NCBI GenBank assembly: GCA_000719025.1
Contig: JODP01000013.1
Coordinates: 558,001 to 622,000, forward strand
Origin: Kineosporia aurantiaca JCM 3230
Lineage (GTDB): Bacteria > Actinomycetota > Actinomycetes > Actinomycetales > Kineosporiaceae
Direction of reading: 5' to 3'
DNA length: 64,000 nt
The translations under genes and the position numbers were made by a program. Under the pieces are notes generated by a model. It saw only the letters and a list, made by a program, of their open reading frames with translations. It was not told the origin of the DNA and made no database searches. Each line of letters begins with the position of its first letter. The first letter of the stretch is position 1. Shown here one piece after another: positions 45,305 to 54,643 of this stretch.

Positions 45305-46621
45305 TCAGGCGACCTTCGCCGCCCGGAAGCCCGCCTCGAGGTCGGCCAGGATGTCCGAGATGTTCTCCAGCCCGACCGACAGCCGGACCAGCCCGGGGGT
45401 GACCCCGGTGGCCTTCTGCTCCTCCTCGGAGAGCTGGCTGTGGGTGGTGCTGGCCGGGTGGATCACCAGGCTGCGGACGTCGCCGATGTTCGCCACCAGG
45501 CTGTGCAGCTCGAGCGCGTCGACGAACCGGCGCCCGGCGTCCACCCCGCCCTTGATCTCGAACGCGAGCACCCCGCCGGTGCCGTTCGGGGCGTACTTGC
45601 GGCCCAGCTCGTACCAGGGGCTGCTGGGCAGGCCGGCGTAGGCCACCGACTCCACCTCGTCACGGGCCTCCAGCCAGGCGGCGACCGCCTGGGCGTTCTG
45701 CACGTGCCGCTCGATCCGCAGGCTGAGCGTCTCCAGGCCCTGGGCGATCAGCCAGGCGTTGAACGGGGACGCCGCCGGGCCGAGGTCGCGCAGCAGCTGC
45801 ACCCGGGCCTTGAGGATGTAGGCCAGGTTCGCCCCCAGCGGGCTGCCGACGCCCAGGTCACGGGCGTAGACCAGGCCGTGGTAGCTGGGGTCGGGCTGGT
45901 TGAGGCCGGGGAACCGCTCCGGCTGGGCGGCGTAGTCGAACTGGCCGCCGTCGACGATCACGCCGGCGATCGCGCCGCCGTGGCCGCCGATGTACTTGGT
46001 GGCCGAGTGCACGACCACGTCGGCGCCCCACTCCAGCGGGCGGATCAGGTACGGCGTGGCGACCGTGTTGTCGACGATCAACGGGACGCCCACCGCGTGC
46101 GCCACCCCGGCCACGCCCTCGATGTCGAGCACGTCCTGCTTGGGGTTGGAGATCGTCTCGCCGAAGAACGCCTTGGTGTTCGGCCGTACCGCCGCCCGCC
46201 AGGACTCCAGGTCGTCCGGGTTCTCCACGAAGCTGACCTCGATGCCCAGCTTGGGGAACGTGTAGTGGAACAGGTTGTAGGTGCCGCCGTAGAGGCTGGG
46301 GCTGGCCACGATGTGGTCACCCGCCTCGGCGACGTTCAGCAGGGCCAGCGTCTCGGCGGACTGGCCGGAGGCCACCAGCAGCGCCCCCACCCCACCCTCG
46401 AGACTGGCCAGGCGCTGCTCCACCACGTCGTTGGTGGGGTTGTTGAGCCGGGTGTAGATGTTCCCGAACTCCTTGAGCCCGAACAGGTTCGCCGCGTGCT
46501 CGGTGTTGTCGAAGACGAAGGACGTGGTCTGGTAGATCGGCAGCGCCCGCGCGCCGGTGCTGCCGTCGGGGGTCTGTCCTGCGTGGATCTGCCGGGTTTC
46601 GAACGACCAGCCGGTGCTCAT
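45305..46621 (-). CDS. metY: O-acetylhomoserine aminocarboxypropyltransferase / sulfhydrylase
   Basis: The 438-residue PLP enzyme has RQIHAGQTPDGSTGARALPI at its start, the PLP-lysine in HSATKYIGGHGG, and LNNPTNDVVEQRLASLEGG, the Cys/Met-metabolism enzyme signature. The size (about 430) and sequence are the MetY type, which makes homocysteine directly from O-acetylhomoserine and sulfide. It is the first gene of the metY-metX pair and its leader carries a SAM-IV riboswitch. A GGAGGAG ribosome site lies close to the last leader hairpin. Confidence 0.95.
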   Translation of the reverse strand: MSTGWSFETRQIHAGQTPDGSTGARALPIYQTTSFVFDNTEHAANLFGLKEFGNIYTRLNNPTNDVVEQRLASLEGGVGALLVASGQSAETLALLNVAEAGDHIVASPSLYGGTYNLFHYTFPKLGIEVSFVENPDDLESWRAAVRPNTKAFFGETISNPKQDVLDIEGVAGVAHAVGVPLIVDNTVATPYLIRPLEWGADVVVHSATKYIGGHGGAIAGVIVDGGQFDYAAQPERFPGLNQPDPSYHGLVYARDLGVGSPLGANLAYILKARVQLLRDLGPAASPFNAWLIAQGLETLSLRIERHVQNAQAVAAWLEARDEVESVAYAGLPSSPWYELGRKYAPNGTGGVLAFEIKGGVDAGRRFVDALELHSLVANIGDVRSLVIHPASTTHSQLSEEEQKATGVTPGLVRLSVGLENISDILADLEAGFRAAKVA

Positions 46622-46643
46622 GTCTGCACTCCTCCAGGCTCAG

Positions 46644-46684
46644 GGGCACAGGGGACCCGTGCCCAGGCAGGCCAGGGGCCTGCC
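46644..46684 (-). promoter_or_regulatory. Expression platform of the SAM riboswitch
   Basis: GGCAGGCC/GGCCTGCC (46666-46684, loop AGG) and GGGCAC/GTGCCC (46644-46664) are two hairpins between the aptamer and the metY ribosome site (GGAGGAG at about 46630). No T-run follows, so control may be of translation or through sequestering a region close to the ribosome site rather than by intrinsic termination. Confidence 0.5.
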
Positions 46685-46720
46685 GGCTTCGAGACGGGTC
46701 GACCGGTGTCGACCGCGCTT

Positions 46721-46823
46721 GCTGTCGCTCGCGCGACAGCCTGGTCATCACCCGGGGCACCCCACCGCGGAACGAGGGTTGCCGACCAGCGAGCCGGGGC
46801 TTGACGCTGGTACTCATGACCTG
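46721..46823 (-). ncRNA. SAM-IV riboswitch aptamer
   Basis: On the minus strand the stem P1 is GGTCAT (complement of 46816-46821) with ATGACC (complement of 46743-46748). It encloses the conserved S-adenosylmethionine core: GAGTACCAGCGTCAAGCCCC, GGCTCGCTGGTCGGCAACCC, then CCGCGGTGGGGTGCCCCGGG. The adjoining hairpin GCTGTCG/CGACAGC (46721-46740) is the additional 3' helix. This arrangement and sequence match the actinobacterial SAM-IV class, which lies upstream of the homologous gene in M. tuberculosis. High SAM should lower metY-metX expression. Confidence 0.9.
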
Positions 46824-46909
46824 GGAATGAACAGTAATCGAGGGGACACGGGTTGGCACCCTCCATCTCAGAATCTGGACTCCCGGGCCGAAAGCCGCCG
46901 AACGCTTCG

Positions 46910-48100
46910 TCAATCCCGCTCGGCGGCCGGACCGGCCTCCGCCCAGGGCGGCGCCACGCCGTTGGCACAGAGCATCTGCACCAGCCCGGCCAGCCGGGGC
47001 AGGGCCTCCGGCAGGACCGGGTTCTCCGCCTGCAGCCGTTCCATCAAAAGCCGCGCCCGCACACCGTTGCCGCGGTACCAGGCCAGCAGCCCGAGAACGG
47101 CGAGCACCGGCCCGCGCTGCTCCGCCGTGCCCCGTCGGGCCAGGAACGCCAGGATCTCCTCGCCCCGGCCCAGAAGCACCCGATCGGGCGGACCGGCGAA
47201 CAGGCTCTCCCACTGGTCCGAAAGATCGGGCGGGGTCTGCCCGGACAGCAGCTGGGTGAGGAAGCGCACACGGGTCTCGCCCGGCTCGGCCACCAGTCGG
47301 ACGAACACGGCATCGCGCAGGTGCGGGTCGCGCAACGGCCCGGAGTCGAGCTGCTCGAGGCTCCAGCCCTCGGCATTGCCCAGCAGCGCGCTCCAGGTGC
47401 GCCACCAGCGCCGCCGGACCCGGCCGGAGTCCGGGCCGTCCGGACCATGGGAGTTGTCCGAGTCGCCAGAACCATCGAAATCACCCGAACCGTCCGGATC
47501 GTCAGGGGTCTCGGCCGATTCGCTCGGTACCGGCTCCCCCACGTCCCCGATCACGTCGGCCTCACTGACCGCCAGCCGGTCGCCGCGTAACACGTGGGCC
47601 ATCGCCACCCGGCTGCTCTCCACCTCGGCCAGGGACCGGCCGCCGGGCGGACAGCAGGTCTCGTCCGGACAAAGCAGCGAACGGAACGCGGTCGGGGTGA
47701 CGCCGATGACGTCGTACAGCCAGATGCCGGCCCGGAGAATGCGGCCGGGTAAGGCCCGGATCACCGGGGGCGGCGGCACCGCCAGGGCATCCTGCGCCGC
47801 GACCAGGGCCACCACCCGGGCGGGATAGGCCTGATCCCCTTCACCCGGCGGCCCGGTGAAAGCCGGGGCCGAGGAACCGGTCAGGGCATCGATCGCCGCG
47901 TCGAGCACCTGGGCCACCCCGGCCGGCCCGAACCAGGCCGGGGTGAGATCGATCCGCAGCATCGAGCCGACCCGCCCGCGGGGGCCGTGCAGCGCCACCA
48001 GCACGAGGCTGTTGAGGGGTTTGAAACCCAGTGTGTACCAGACCGAAGCGATCAGGTCCGGGGCACCGGCTTCGTTCACCGTGAGGTCGGAGGAAGACAT
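46910..48100 (-). CDS. DUF4192 family protein
   Basis: The ATG at 48100 (MSSSDLTVNEAGAPDLIASV) gives 396 residues; GAGGAAG-like sites are weak on this strand. YTLGFKPLNSLVLVALHGPR and ALLGLLAWYRGNGVRARLLM-type segments are the DUF4192 signature, and a Pro/Asp/Ser-rich acidic insertion occupies about residues 215-250. The function is unknown; DUF4192 proteins are common in actinobacteria near housekeeping genes. The gene precedes the metY leader on the same strand. Confidence 0.85.
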   Translation of the reverse strand: MSSSDLTVNEAGAPDLIASVWYTLGFKPLNSLVLVALHGPRGRVGSMLRIDLTPAWFGPAGVAQVLDAAIDALTGSSAPAFTGPPGEGDQAYPARVVALVAAQDALAVPPPPVIRALPGRILRAGIWLYDVIGVTPTAFRSLLCPDETCCPPGGRSLAEVESSRVAMAHVLRGDRLAVSEADVIGDVGEPVPSESAETPDDPDGSGDFDGSGDSDNSHGPDGPDSGRVRRRWWRTWSALLGNAEGWSLEQLDSGPLRDPHLRDAVFVRLVAEPGETRVRFLTQLLSGQTPPDLSDQWESLFAGPPDRVLLGRGEEILAFLARRGTAEQRGPVLAVLGLLAWYRGNGVRARLLMERLQAENPVLPEALPRLAGLVQMLCANGVAPPWAEAGPAAERD

Positions 48101-48207
48101 GCCTCGAGAGTGGCCGGAGCGCCCGGACCGGCGCATCCTCCCGAAAGCACCTGTGGATAAACCCCACTTCGTGCCGACGGGAGAGAGGGCGGGAGAGCAC
48201 AGGAGCA

Positions 48208-49029
48208 TCAGAAGTCCCGGAAGCACGGACCCCCGGAGAGCGCGGCCAGCCCTCGCCGGTCCCCCACCTCGAACCCGTTCGGATGGGGCTGCGCGGTCGG
48301 GGTCCGGTACATCAGCTCGGCCGGATCCTCCACGTGATCCAGGCCGACCAGGTGGCCGAACTCGTGCAGCACCACCGAGTCGATCCGCTGACGCCCGTCC
48401 CCCCAGGTCGCCACCTCGGAAAGGTGCTGGCGGTTGAGGTACACCACCCCGCTGACGTAGCGCCGGCTCCCCGGCGACCCCCCGGACACCGCGTCCGGCC
48501 CGGCCAGCCCGGCGTAGCCGGCCATGTGCGGATACTCGGCCGGATCGGTCCAGGCCACCAGCACCGGCGCCCAGCGGTCCCCGTACCGGGCCCGGTTCTG
48601 GGCCGGCCGGTTCATCGTCGGCGGTTCGGTGGTGGTGCCGTCGTCGGTGAAGCGCAGCCCGGTGATCTTCTCGACCTGGGCCACGGCCTGCTCGACGGCC
48701 TGCTCACCCCCGGGCGGCGCGCCATCCGGCCGCACCACGTAGTGCACCGGGCGGCAGGGGTCCCACCGCACCGGTACCCCGGACGCGTCGTCCTCGAACT
48801 CCAGCAACTTGTACCCACCCGAGCCGGAAGGCGCCGGGGCTGGAGCGGCGAGCGGAGCGCTGGCTATGTCCGCGGGTAGGTCAGGGTGCGTCGAGCCGCT
48901 TCCGCCGTGCATCCAGCGCCCGGTGGGGTCGGAGGCGAAGACCAGGGACATCGCGAAGAGCAGAACGAGGGCAACGGCGAGTGCCGCGGTCAGGAGGGTC
49001 GAGGCGCGCTCCCGACGGGCCGAGTCCAT
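48208..49029 (-). CDS. Matrixin-like secreted or membrane-anchored zinc metalloprotease
   Basis: The 273-residue protein has an N-terminal hydrophobic helix (STLLTAALAVALVLLFAMSL) that acts as signal anchor or signal peptide, and a C-terminal metzincin domain. The zinc motif HEFGHLVGLDH (H-E-x-x-H-x-x-G-x-x-H) and the Met-turn in AELMY are both present. The upstream region resembles matrixins (YDxxPxRW-like VPVRWDPCRPVHYVV and AVAQVEKITGLRF). It probably works outside the membrane. There is no obvious propeptide cysteine switch. Confidence 0.88.
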   Translation of the reverse strand: MDSARRERASTLLTAALAVALVLLFAMSLVFASDPTGRWMHGGSGSTHPDLPADIASAPLAAPAPAPSGSGGYKLLEFEDDASGVPVRWDPCRPVHYVVRPDGAPPGGEQAVEQAVAQVEKITGLRFTDDGTTTEPPTMNRPAQNRARYGDRWAPVLVAWTDPAEYPHMAGYAGLAGPDAVSGGSPGSRRYVSGVVYLNRQHLSEVATWGDGRQRIDSVVLHEFGHLVGLDHVEDPAELMYRTPTAQPHPNGFEVGDRRGLAALSGGPCFRDF

Positions 49030-49130
49030 AGAGGAGACGTCGTCCTCGGAACAGGACCGCTACATCGGCCCAAAGGGTGGTGAGGGACTCACCCACGCCG
49101 CTCAAAGCGTCCTCAAGCAGTAAAGCTCTG

Positions 49131-50807
49131 CTACCCCACCACAGCGGAATTCCCGCCTGCCCTTTTAGCCGTGTACATCGCCTCGTCGGCCCTACGGAGC
49201 CACTCCTGCTCGTCGATCGGGGCGGTCCGCACGGCTACCCCGATGCTCGCGCTGATCCGAGCCCGCGAGGCAGGCGACGAGGAAGGCCGGTTGCGGATCG
49301 TCTCCAGCAGCCGCTGGGCAAGGGCCAGGGCACGGCGTTCGTCCAAGGCGGCGACCACCACGAACTCGTCGCCACCCCAGCGAGCCACCACGTCCTCCAA
49401 GCGTGCCGCGGTACGCAACGCGTCCGACACCTCCTGGAGCACCACGTCTCCCGCCTGGTGCCCCTGAGAGTCGTTGACCTCCTTGAACCCGTCCAGGTCG
49501 ATCAGCATCAGCGCGACCGGTTCACCCACCGGCAGGGCCGCCACCTCGGAGATCGCGTCCGCCCCGCCCCGCCGGTTGACCAGATTGGTCAGCGAGTCCA
49601 GACGGGCGGCCCGGGCCAGCACCCGCCGTTCGTCCGCGCCGCGCAGCAGGTCCACCCGGGCCCGGAAGAGCGCGTCGAGCAGCGTCGCGGTCTCCTGCTC
49701 CCGCGTGGCGGCCAGATTCAGGTACTCCACCGTGCCATTACCCGGAGAGCTGGAAGAAGGGTGTTCGGCGAGCATGACCTCGTAGGCCAAGACCTGACGT
49801 TCCGCCTCCAGCACGTGGTTGTGCACCGCGGCCAGAGCGCGACCCCCGAGGGCAGCAGCCTCCGTCGCCCGGCCGAGCCGGTTCAGCGACCGCACAACCC
49901 CGACGGCCCAGAACACCTGCGCCGAGGCCGCTTCGGGGCCCCGCTCCAAAGCATCGCGTAGTTCGGGGGTGTCCGTGAGCTGAGCGAGCGCAAACTTCGG
50001 ATCGCCCAGCATCGCCTCGACCAGTGCGGCGAGTACCTGCTTCTCCATTTCCAGCACCCGAAAGGTGGTTCCCGTGTCGATCTCCACCGCCCGGCTGATC
50101 GCGCTGACCGCCTCTTCCAGTTCCTCGCGCCCAGCAGTGAACGGCGGCCGATGGGCTGCTCTTACCCCACGCTCGGCGTACTGGAAGGCCAGGTTGCTCA
50201 GACGGGAGACCTGCTGGTGCCGGGGTAGGTACTGCTCCACCGACGCGAGCCGACGCTGGATCTCGGAGGCGCCCTCACTGACACCGATCGTGCGGTGCGC
50301 CACCAATAGCGCGCCCAGGGCGCCCTGCACCTCCTCGTCCAAAAGATCGTCCAACGCGACGGCGCCCGCGGCCGCGTGAGCCAGTTGCTCTACCGCCTGC
50401 TCGAGCTGCCCTTCTCGGCGAAGCAGTTCGACCTGCAACGCGCGGGCCTTCACCGCACCCGCGTCCTGGCCGCTGTCCCGGCAGAACGCGATCAGCTCGC
50501 GGGTGACCATCACCGCGATCGTGGTCTCGCCCAGCATCATCAGACAGAGCGCCTGGACGTAGAGCGCGGCGGCATGGGCCCGGGGCTCGGTCGGCGAGCG
50601 CAGCGCCTGCTCGACCTCGACCAGCACGTCGCCGGCCAGGCCGTCCTGCGCGCGGACGATCCAGTCCGGCCGAGCCCGCAGCACCGCCTCCGAGCTCCAC
50701 CTCACGGGTGCGCCCGGGCGGGCATCGGCGAGCGGTACGAGCGCCGCGTCGAGGGAGTACGGGGTCTCCCGGACGCGGTGCGCATCGGAGGAACTGATCG
50801 GGCCCAC
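49131..50807 (-). CDS. Diguanylate cyclase with helical (TPR-like) N-terminal domain
   Basis: The 558-residue protein starts at the GTG at 50807 (a weak site). Residues 1-380 are helical and TPR-like (AAALYVQALCLMMLGETTIA, RLSNLAFQYAERG and more), and the C-terminal GGDEF domain (about 395-558) has RLDSLTNLVNRRGG, LIDLDGFKEVNDSQGHQAGD and the intact active site RWGGDEFVVV. It should make c-di-GMP, in contrast to the degenerate GGDEF at 33.0 kb. No I-site (RxxD) was recognised immediately before the motif. No membrane segment is visible, so the cyclase is cytoplasmic. Confidence 0.9.
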   Translation of the reverse strand: MGPISSSDAHRVRETPYSLDAALVPLADARPGAPVRWSSEAVLRARPDWIVRAQDGLAGDVLVEVEQALRSPTEPRAHAAALYVQALCLMMLGETTIAVMVTRELIAFCRDSGQDAGAVKARALQVELLRREGQLEQAVEQLAHAAAGAVALDDLLDEEVQGALGALLVAHRTIGVSEGASEIQRRLASVEQYLPRHQQVSRLSNLAFQYAERGVRAAHRPPFTAGREELEEAVSAISRAVEIDTGTTFRVLEMEKQVLAALVEAMLGDPKFALAQLTDTPELRDALERGPEAASAQVFWAVGVVRSLNRLGRATEAAALGGRALAAVHNHVLEAERQVLAYEVMLAEHPSSSSPGNGTVEYLNLAATREQETATLLDALFRARVDLLRGADERRVLARAARLDSLTNLVNRRGGADAISEVAALPVGEPVALMLIDLDGFKEVNDSQGHQAGDVVLQEVSDALRTAARLEDVVARWGGDEFVVVAALDERRALALAQRLLETIRNRPSSSPASRARISASIGVAVRTAPIDEQEWLRRADEAMYTAKRAGGNSAVVG

Positions 50808-51129
50808 CTCCAGGTAGGGCAGTTGGACGACGGACGGTGGTGCCTACCGGGCGTTCCGTAGTATTCCGTGCTGGGCTGTGACCACCCAAACACTCCCCCC
50901 ATGTTTCGGCACGGCACGCCACAATCCGGGGACCACCCGCCGATCAACCACAAACTATTCACACCTGTTTCATCCGGGCGAAGAGACCATCTGAGACTAA
51001 TGTCACGATTCACGCCGAGGCCATTACCGGATGTGTCGGCCACGACGTCGTGCCGGACCCGGGCCGCGGACTGCTCGCGGATAGGGTTCCCAGAGGAAAT
51101 TGCCGACCGGTTTGCACGGGAGCTGAGCC
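50808..51129. promoter_or_regulatory. Divergent promoter region between cyclase and phosphofructokinase genes
   Basis: These 322 bases hold the divergent starts. The stretch ACAAACTATTCACACCTGTT (50949-50968) is AT-rich, and GGATAGGGT (51078-51086) could be a -10 for the plus strand with the start at 51130. No palindromic operator or coding ORF was found. Confidence 0.45.
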
Positions 51130-52353
51130 ATGTCCGTCCGTCGTGTAGCACTGCTCACCGCAGGTGGCCTGGCCCCCTGTCTGTCCTCTTCGGTCGGCGG
51201 CCTGATCGAGCGCTACTCCGAGATCGCCCCCGACGTGGAGATCATCGGGTACCGCGACGGGTACGCCGGCCTGCTCGGGGGTAAGTACCTCGAGGTCACC
51301 CCGGAGATCCGGGAAAAGGCCCCTTTGCTGCACCGATTCGGGGGTAGCCCGATCGGCAACAGCCGGGTCAAGCTGACCAACGTCGCCGACTGCGTGCGCC
51401 GCGGGCTGGTCCAGGAGGGCCAGGACCCGCTCAAGGTCGCCGCCGAGCAGCTGACCAAGGACGGCATCGACGTCCTGCACACCATCGGGGGCGACGACAC
51501 CAACACCACCGCCGCCGACCTGGCCGCCTACCTGCACGGGAACGGCTACGAGCTGACCGTGGTGGGGCTGCCGAAGACGATCGACAACGACGTGGTGCCG
51601 ATCCGGCAGAGCCTGGGCGCCTGGACCGCGGCCGAGCAGGGGGCGGTCTTCGCCCGCAACGTGATCGGCGAGCACTCCTCCAACCTGCGCATGCTGATCG
51701 TGCACGAGGTAATGGGCCGCAACTGCGGCTGGCTGACCGCCGCCACCGCGGCCAAGTACCGCGAGTGGGTGACCACCGCGCAGTTCGCCGGGTTCGGCAA
51801 CGAGCCGAGCTCCTGGGACGTGCACGCGGTGTTCGTGCCGGAGCTGGACATCGACATCGAGGCCGAGGCGACCCGCCTGCGGGCCACGATGGACGAGCTC
51901 GGGGCGGTGAACATCTTCCTGTCCGAGGGCGCCGGGGTGGACTCGATCGTGGCCGAGATGATCGCGCGCGGCGAGGAACCGCCGAAGGACGCGTTCGGTC
52001 ACGTGAAGCTCGACGCGGTCAACCCAGGAGCCTGGTTCGCCAAGCAGTTCGCCGAGAAGCTCGGCGCGGAGAAGGTTCTGGTTCAGAAGAGCGGCTACTT
52101 CGCCCGCTCGGCGGCGGCCAACTCCGAGGACCTGCGGCTGATCAAGGGCTTCGTGGACCTGGCCGTGGAGAGCGCGCTGGCCGGGGTCAGCGGGGTGATC
52201 GGGCACGACGAGGAGCAGGGCGGCAAGCTGCGGGCGATCGAGTTCCCGCGGATCAAGGGGGGCAAGCCGTTCGACACCGGGCAGGCCTGGTTCGGCGAGC
52301 TTCTGGGCGCGATCGGCCAGGAGAAGGGCACCCCGGTGGCCACCGCTCATTAA
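51130..52353 (+). CDS. pfp: Pyrophosphate-dependent phosphofructokinase
   Basis: The 407-residue protein has TAGGLAPCLSSSVGGLIERY at the start (phosphofructokinase fold), GGDDTNTTAADL at about residues 120-131, PKTIDND at about 148-154, and MGRNCGWLTA. The Asp in GGDD (instead of Gly in ATP enzymes) and the Lys before TIDND (instead of Gly) are the known markers of PPi-dependent enzymes. It phosphorylates fructose-6-phosphate reversibly with pyrophosphate. It is expressed alone. Confidence 0.9.
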   Translation: MSVRRVALLTAGGLAPCLSSSVGGLIERYSEIAPDVEIIGYRDGYAGLLGGKYLEVTPEIREKAPLLHRFGGSPIGNSRVKLTNVADCVRRGLVQEGQDPLKVAAEQLTKDGIDVLHTIGGDDTNTTAADLAAYLHGNGYELTVVGLPKTIDNDVVPIRQSLGAWTAAEQGAVFARNVIGEHSSNLRMLIVHEVMGRNCGWLTAATAAKYREWVTTAQFAGFGNEPSSWDVHAVFVPELDIDIEAEATRLRATMDELGAVNIFLSEGAGVDSIVAEMIARGEEPPKDAFGHVKLDAVNPGAWFAKQFAEKLGAEKVLVQKSGYFARSAAANSEDLRLIKGFVDLAVESALAGVSGVIGHDEEQGGKLRAIEFPRIKGGKPFDTGQAWFGELLGAIGQEKGTPVATAH

Positions 52354-52448
52354 TTGCGGACGCTGGTGTGCAACTCTGGCGCGCCGGGTCGCGTCAGGAC
52401 GCGGTAAGGGTTTTCGTCGGGCTTCAGGCACGGAGGCGCAGGTCCACG

Positions 52449-52862
52449 ATGGGCATCATCAGGTTCGTCCTCAACATCATCTGGCTGGTCCTGGCCGGGT
52501 TCTGGCTGGCGATCGGGTACGCACTGGCCGGGCTGGTGATGTTCGTGCTGATCGTCACGATCCCGTTCGGCATCGCCTCGTTCCGGCTGGCCGGGTTCGT
52601 GCTCTGGCCGTTCGGCCGCACCGTGGTCCGGCAGCACGATGCGGGTACCCCCTCGCTGGTCGGGAACGTGCTCTGGTTCGTCCTGGCCGGTTTGTGGATC
52701 GCGATCGCCCACGTGGTGACCGGGATCGCGCTGTGCCTGACGATCGTCGGGATCCCGTTCGGCTGGGCCAACATCAAGCTCGCCCTGGTCGCCCTGGCCC
52801 CGCTGGGCAAGGAGGTCGTCTCCGCCGACGACCCGCGGGCGCTGCCGGTGGCCTGGGCCTGA
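52449..52862 (+). CDS. YccF domain (DUF307) membrane protein
   Basis: The 137-residue protein has two homologous halves, each starting with NxxW (LNIIWLVLAGFWLAIGYALA and VGNVLWFVLAGLWIAIAHVV) and ending with a PFGxA(S/N)-type loop (IPFGIASFRLAG, IPFGWANIKLAL). Four membrane helices are expected. This internal duplication defines the YccF family, whose function is unknown. It lies 95 bases behind the phosphofructokinase gene on the same strand. Confidence 0.9.
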   Translation: MGIIRFVLNIIWLVLAGFWLAIGYALAGLVMFVLIVTIPFGIASFRLAGFVLWPFGRTVVRQHDAGTPSLVGNVLWFVLAGLWIAIAHVVTGIALCLTIVGIPFGWANIKLALVALAPLGKEVVSADDPRALPVAWA

Positions 52863-52905
52863 TCTGATTTGAGCCGCGGGCCGGGGATGGATCAGTCTTC
52901 ACCTC

Positions 52906-54561
52906 ATGTCTGCAACCCTCCTCGCCCGCGAGCTCGCCGCCGGGCACGGTGACCGCCAGCTGTTCAGCGGCCTCGATCTGGTCGTCGCCCCGGGGGACGT
53001 GGTCGGGCTGGTCGGCGCGAACGGCGCCGGCAAGTCCACCCTGCTGAAGATCCTGGCCGGGCTCGAGGAGGCCGAGGACGGCCGGGTGACCCTGAGCCCG
53101 GAACAGGCGAGCGTCGGGTACCTGCCGCAGGAACACGAGCGGCGGCCCGGCGAGACGGTGCTGGAGTTTCTCTCCCGGCGCTGCGGGATCACCGCGATCC
53201 AGGCCGAGCTGGACGCCGCCACCGAGGAACTCAGCAACGGCGGGGACGGCGACCGCTACTCGGAGGCGCTGGATCGCTGGCTGGCGCTCGGCGCGGCCGA
53301 CTTCGACGAGCGGGCCGAGCAGGTCACCGAGGAGATCGGGCTGCGTTCGGGTCTGGTCGGTGGACTGGGGACGCTGATGAGCGCCATCTCGGGCGGTCAG
53401 GCGGCCCGCGCGGGGCTGGCTTCCCTGCTGCTCAGCCGCTACGACGTGGTGCTGCTGGACGAGCCGACGAACGACCTCGACCTGGACGGCCTGGCCCGGC
53501 TGGAGAAGTTCGTGAACGAGCTGCGGGCCGGTGTGGTGGTGGTCAGCCACGACCGGGAGTTCCTGGCCCGCACGGTGACCCGGATCGTCGAACTGGACCT
53601 GGTGCAGCAGCAGGTCAGCGTGTTCGGCGGGGGTTACGAGGCCTACCTGGAAGAACGCGAGGTGGCCCGGCGGCACGCCCGGGAGGCCTACGAGGACTAC
53701 GCCGACACCCGTTCCGGCCTCGAGGAACGCGGGCGTACCCAGCGCAACTGGATGGAGAAGGGCGTCCGCAACGCCCGGCGCAAGGCTCCCGACAACGACA
53801 AGCTGGGCGCCGCCTTCCGGGCCGAGTCGACCGAGAAGCAGGCGGCCAAGGCCCGTCAGACGCAGCGGATGATCGAGCGTTTGGACGTCGTCGAGGAGCC
53901 CCGCAAGGAGTGGCAGCTGCAGTTCGAGATTGCCACCGCGGCCCGCTCCGGCGCAGTGGTGGCCACCCTCGACGGCGCCGTGGTGCAACGCGGCGACTTC
54001 CGTCTGGGGCCGGTCACCCTGCAGGTCGACTGGGCCGACCGGATCGCCATTACCGGGCCGAACGGCTCGGGCAAGACCACCCTGCTGTCGGCCCTGCTCG
54101 GCCGCACTCCGCTGGCCGCGGGCCGGGCTTCGTTGGGCTCCGGCGTCGTGGTCGGCGAGATCGACCAGGCCCGTTCGGCCTTCACCGGGGACGCGACGGT
54201 CGCCCAGGCCCTCGGGTCCTTCGTGCCGGACTGGCCGGACGCCGAGGTGCGCACCCTGCTGGCCAAGTTCGGCCTGGGGGCGCGGCACGTGCTGCGCGGG
54301 GCGGGCTCGTTGTCCCCGGGCGAGCGGACCCGGGCCGGGCTGGCGCTGCTGCAGGCCCGCGGGGTGAACCTGCTGGTGCTGGACGAGCCCACCAACCACC
54401 TCGACCTGCCCGCGATCGAGCAGCTCGAACAGGCGCTGGACTCGTTCAACGGGACGTTGCTGCTGGTCTCGCACGACCGCCGGATGCTGGAGGCCGTCCG
54501 GGTGACGCGGCGCCTGGCGGTGTCGGCGAAGGACGGCGTGGGCACGGTCACCGAGTCCTGA
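52906..54561 (+). CDS. ABC-F family ATP-binding protein
   Basis: The 551-residue soluble protein has two ATPase domains. The first has GANGAGKST, SAISGGQAARAGLASLLLSR and LLDEPTNDLDLDGL; the second has GPNGSGKTT, SLSPGERTRAGLALLQARG and LVLDEPTNHLDL. A charged linker with helical arms (about residues 240-330) between them is the ABC-F hallmark. These proteins act on the ribosome, either in translation control or in antibiotic protection. The subgroup (antibiotic-resistance or housekeeping) cannot be decided. The second domain's signature is LSPGE instead of LSGGE. Confidence 0.92.
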   Translation: MSATLLARELAAGHGDRQLFSGLDLVVAPGDVVGLVGANGAGKSTLLKILAGLEEAEDGRVTLSPEQASVGYLPQEHERRPGETVLEFLSRRCGITAIQAELDAATEELSNGGDGDRYSEALDRWLALGAADFDERAEQVTEEIGLRSGLVGGLGTLMSAISGGQAARAGLASLLLSRYDVVLLDEPTNDLDLDGLARLEKFVNELRAGVVVVSHDREFLARTVTRIVELDLVQQQVSVFGGGYEAYLEEREVARRHAREAYEDYADTRSGLEERGRTQRNWMEKGVRNARRKAPDNDKLGAAFRAESTEKQAAKARQTQRMIERLDVVEEPRKEWQLQFEIATAARSGAVVATLDGAVVQRGDFRLGPVTLQVDWADRIAITGPNGSGKTTLLSALLGRTPLAAGRASLGSGVVVGEIDQARSAFTGDATVAQALGSFVPDWPDAEVRTLLAKFGLGARHVLRGAGSLSPGERTRAGLALLQARGVNLLVLDEPTNHLDLPAIEQLEQALDSFNGTLLLVSHDRRMLEAVRVTRRLAVSAKDGVGTVTES

Positions 54562-54643
54562 CTCCCGGAACCCCCGGCCCGCTCCGGCCGGGCCGTGATC
54601 TTTCGAAGTGTTCTTGTCGGTGGTCGCGGGCAGAGTAGGACCC

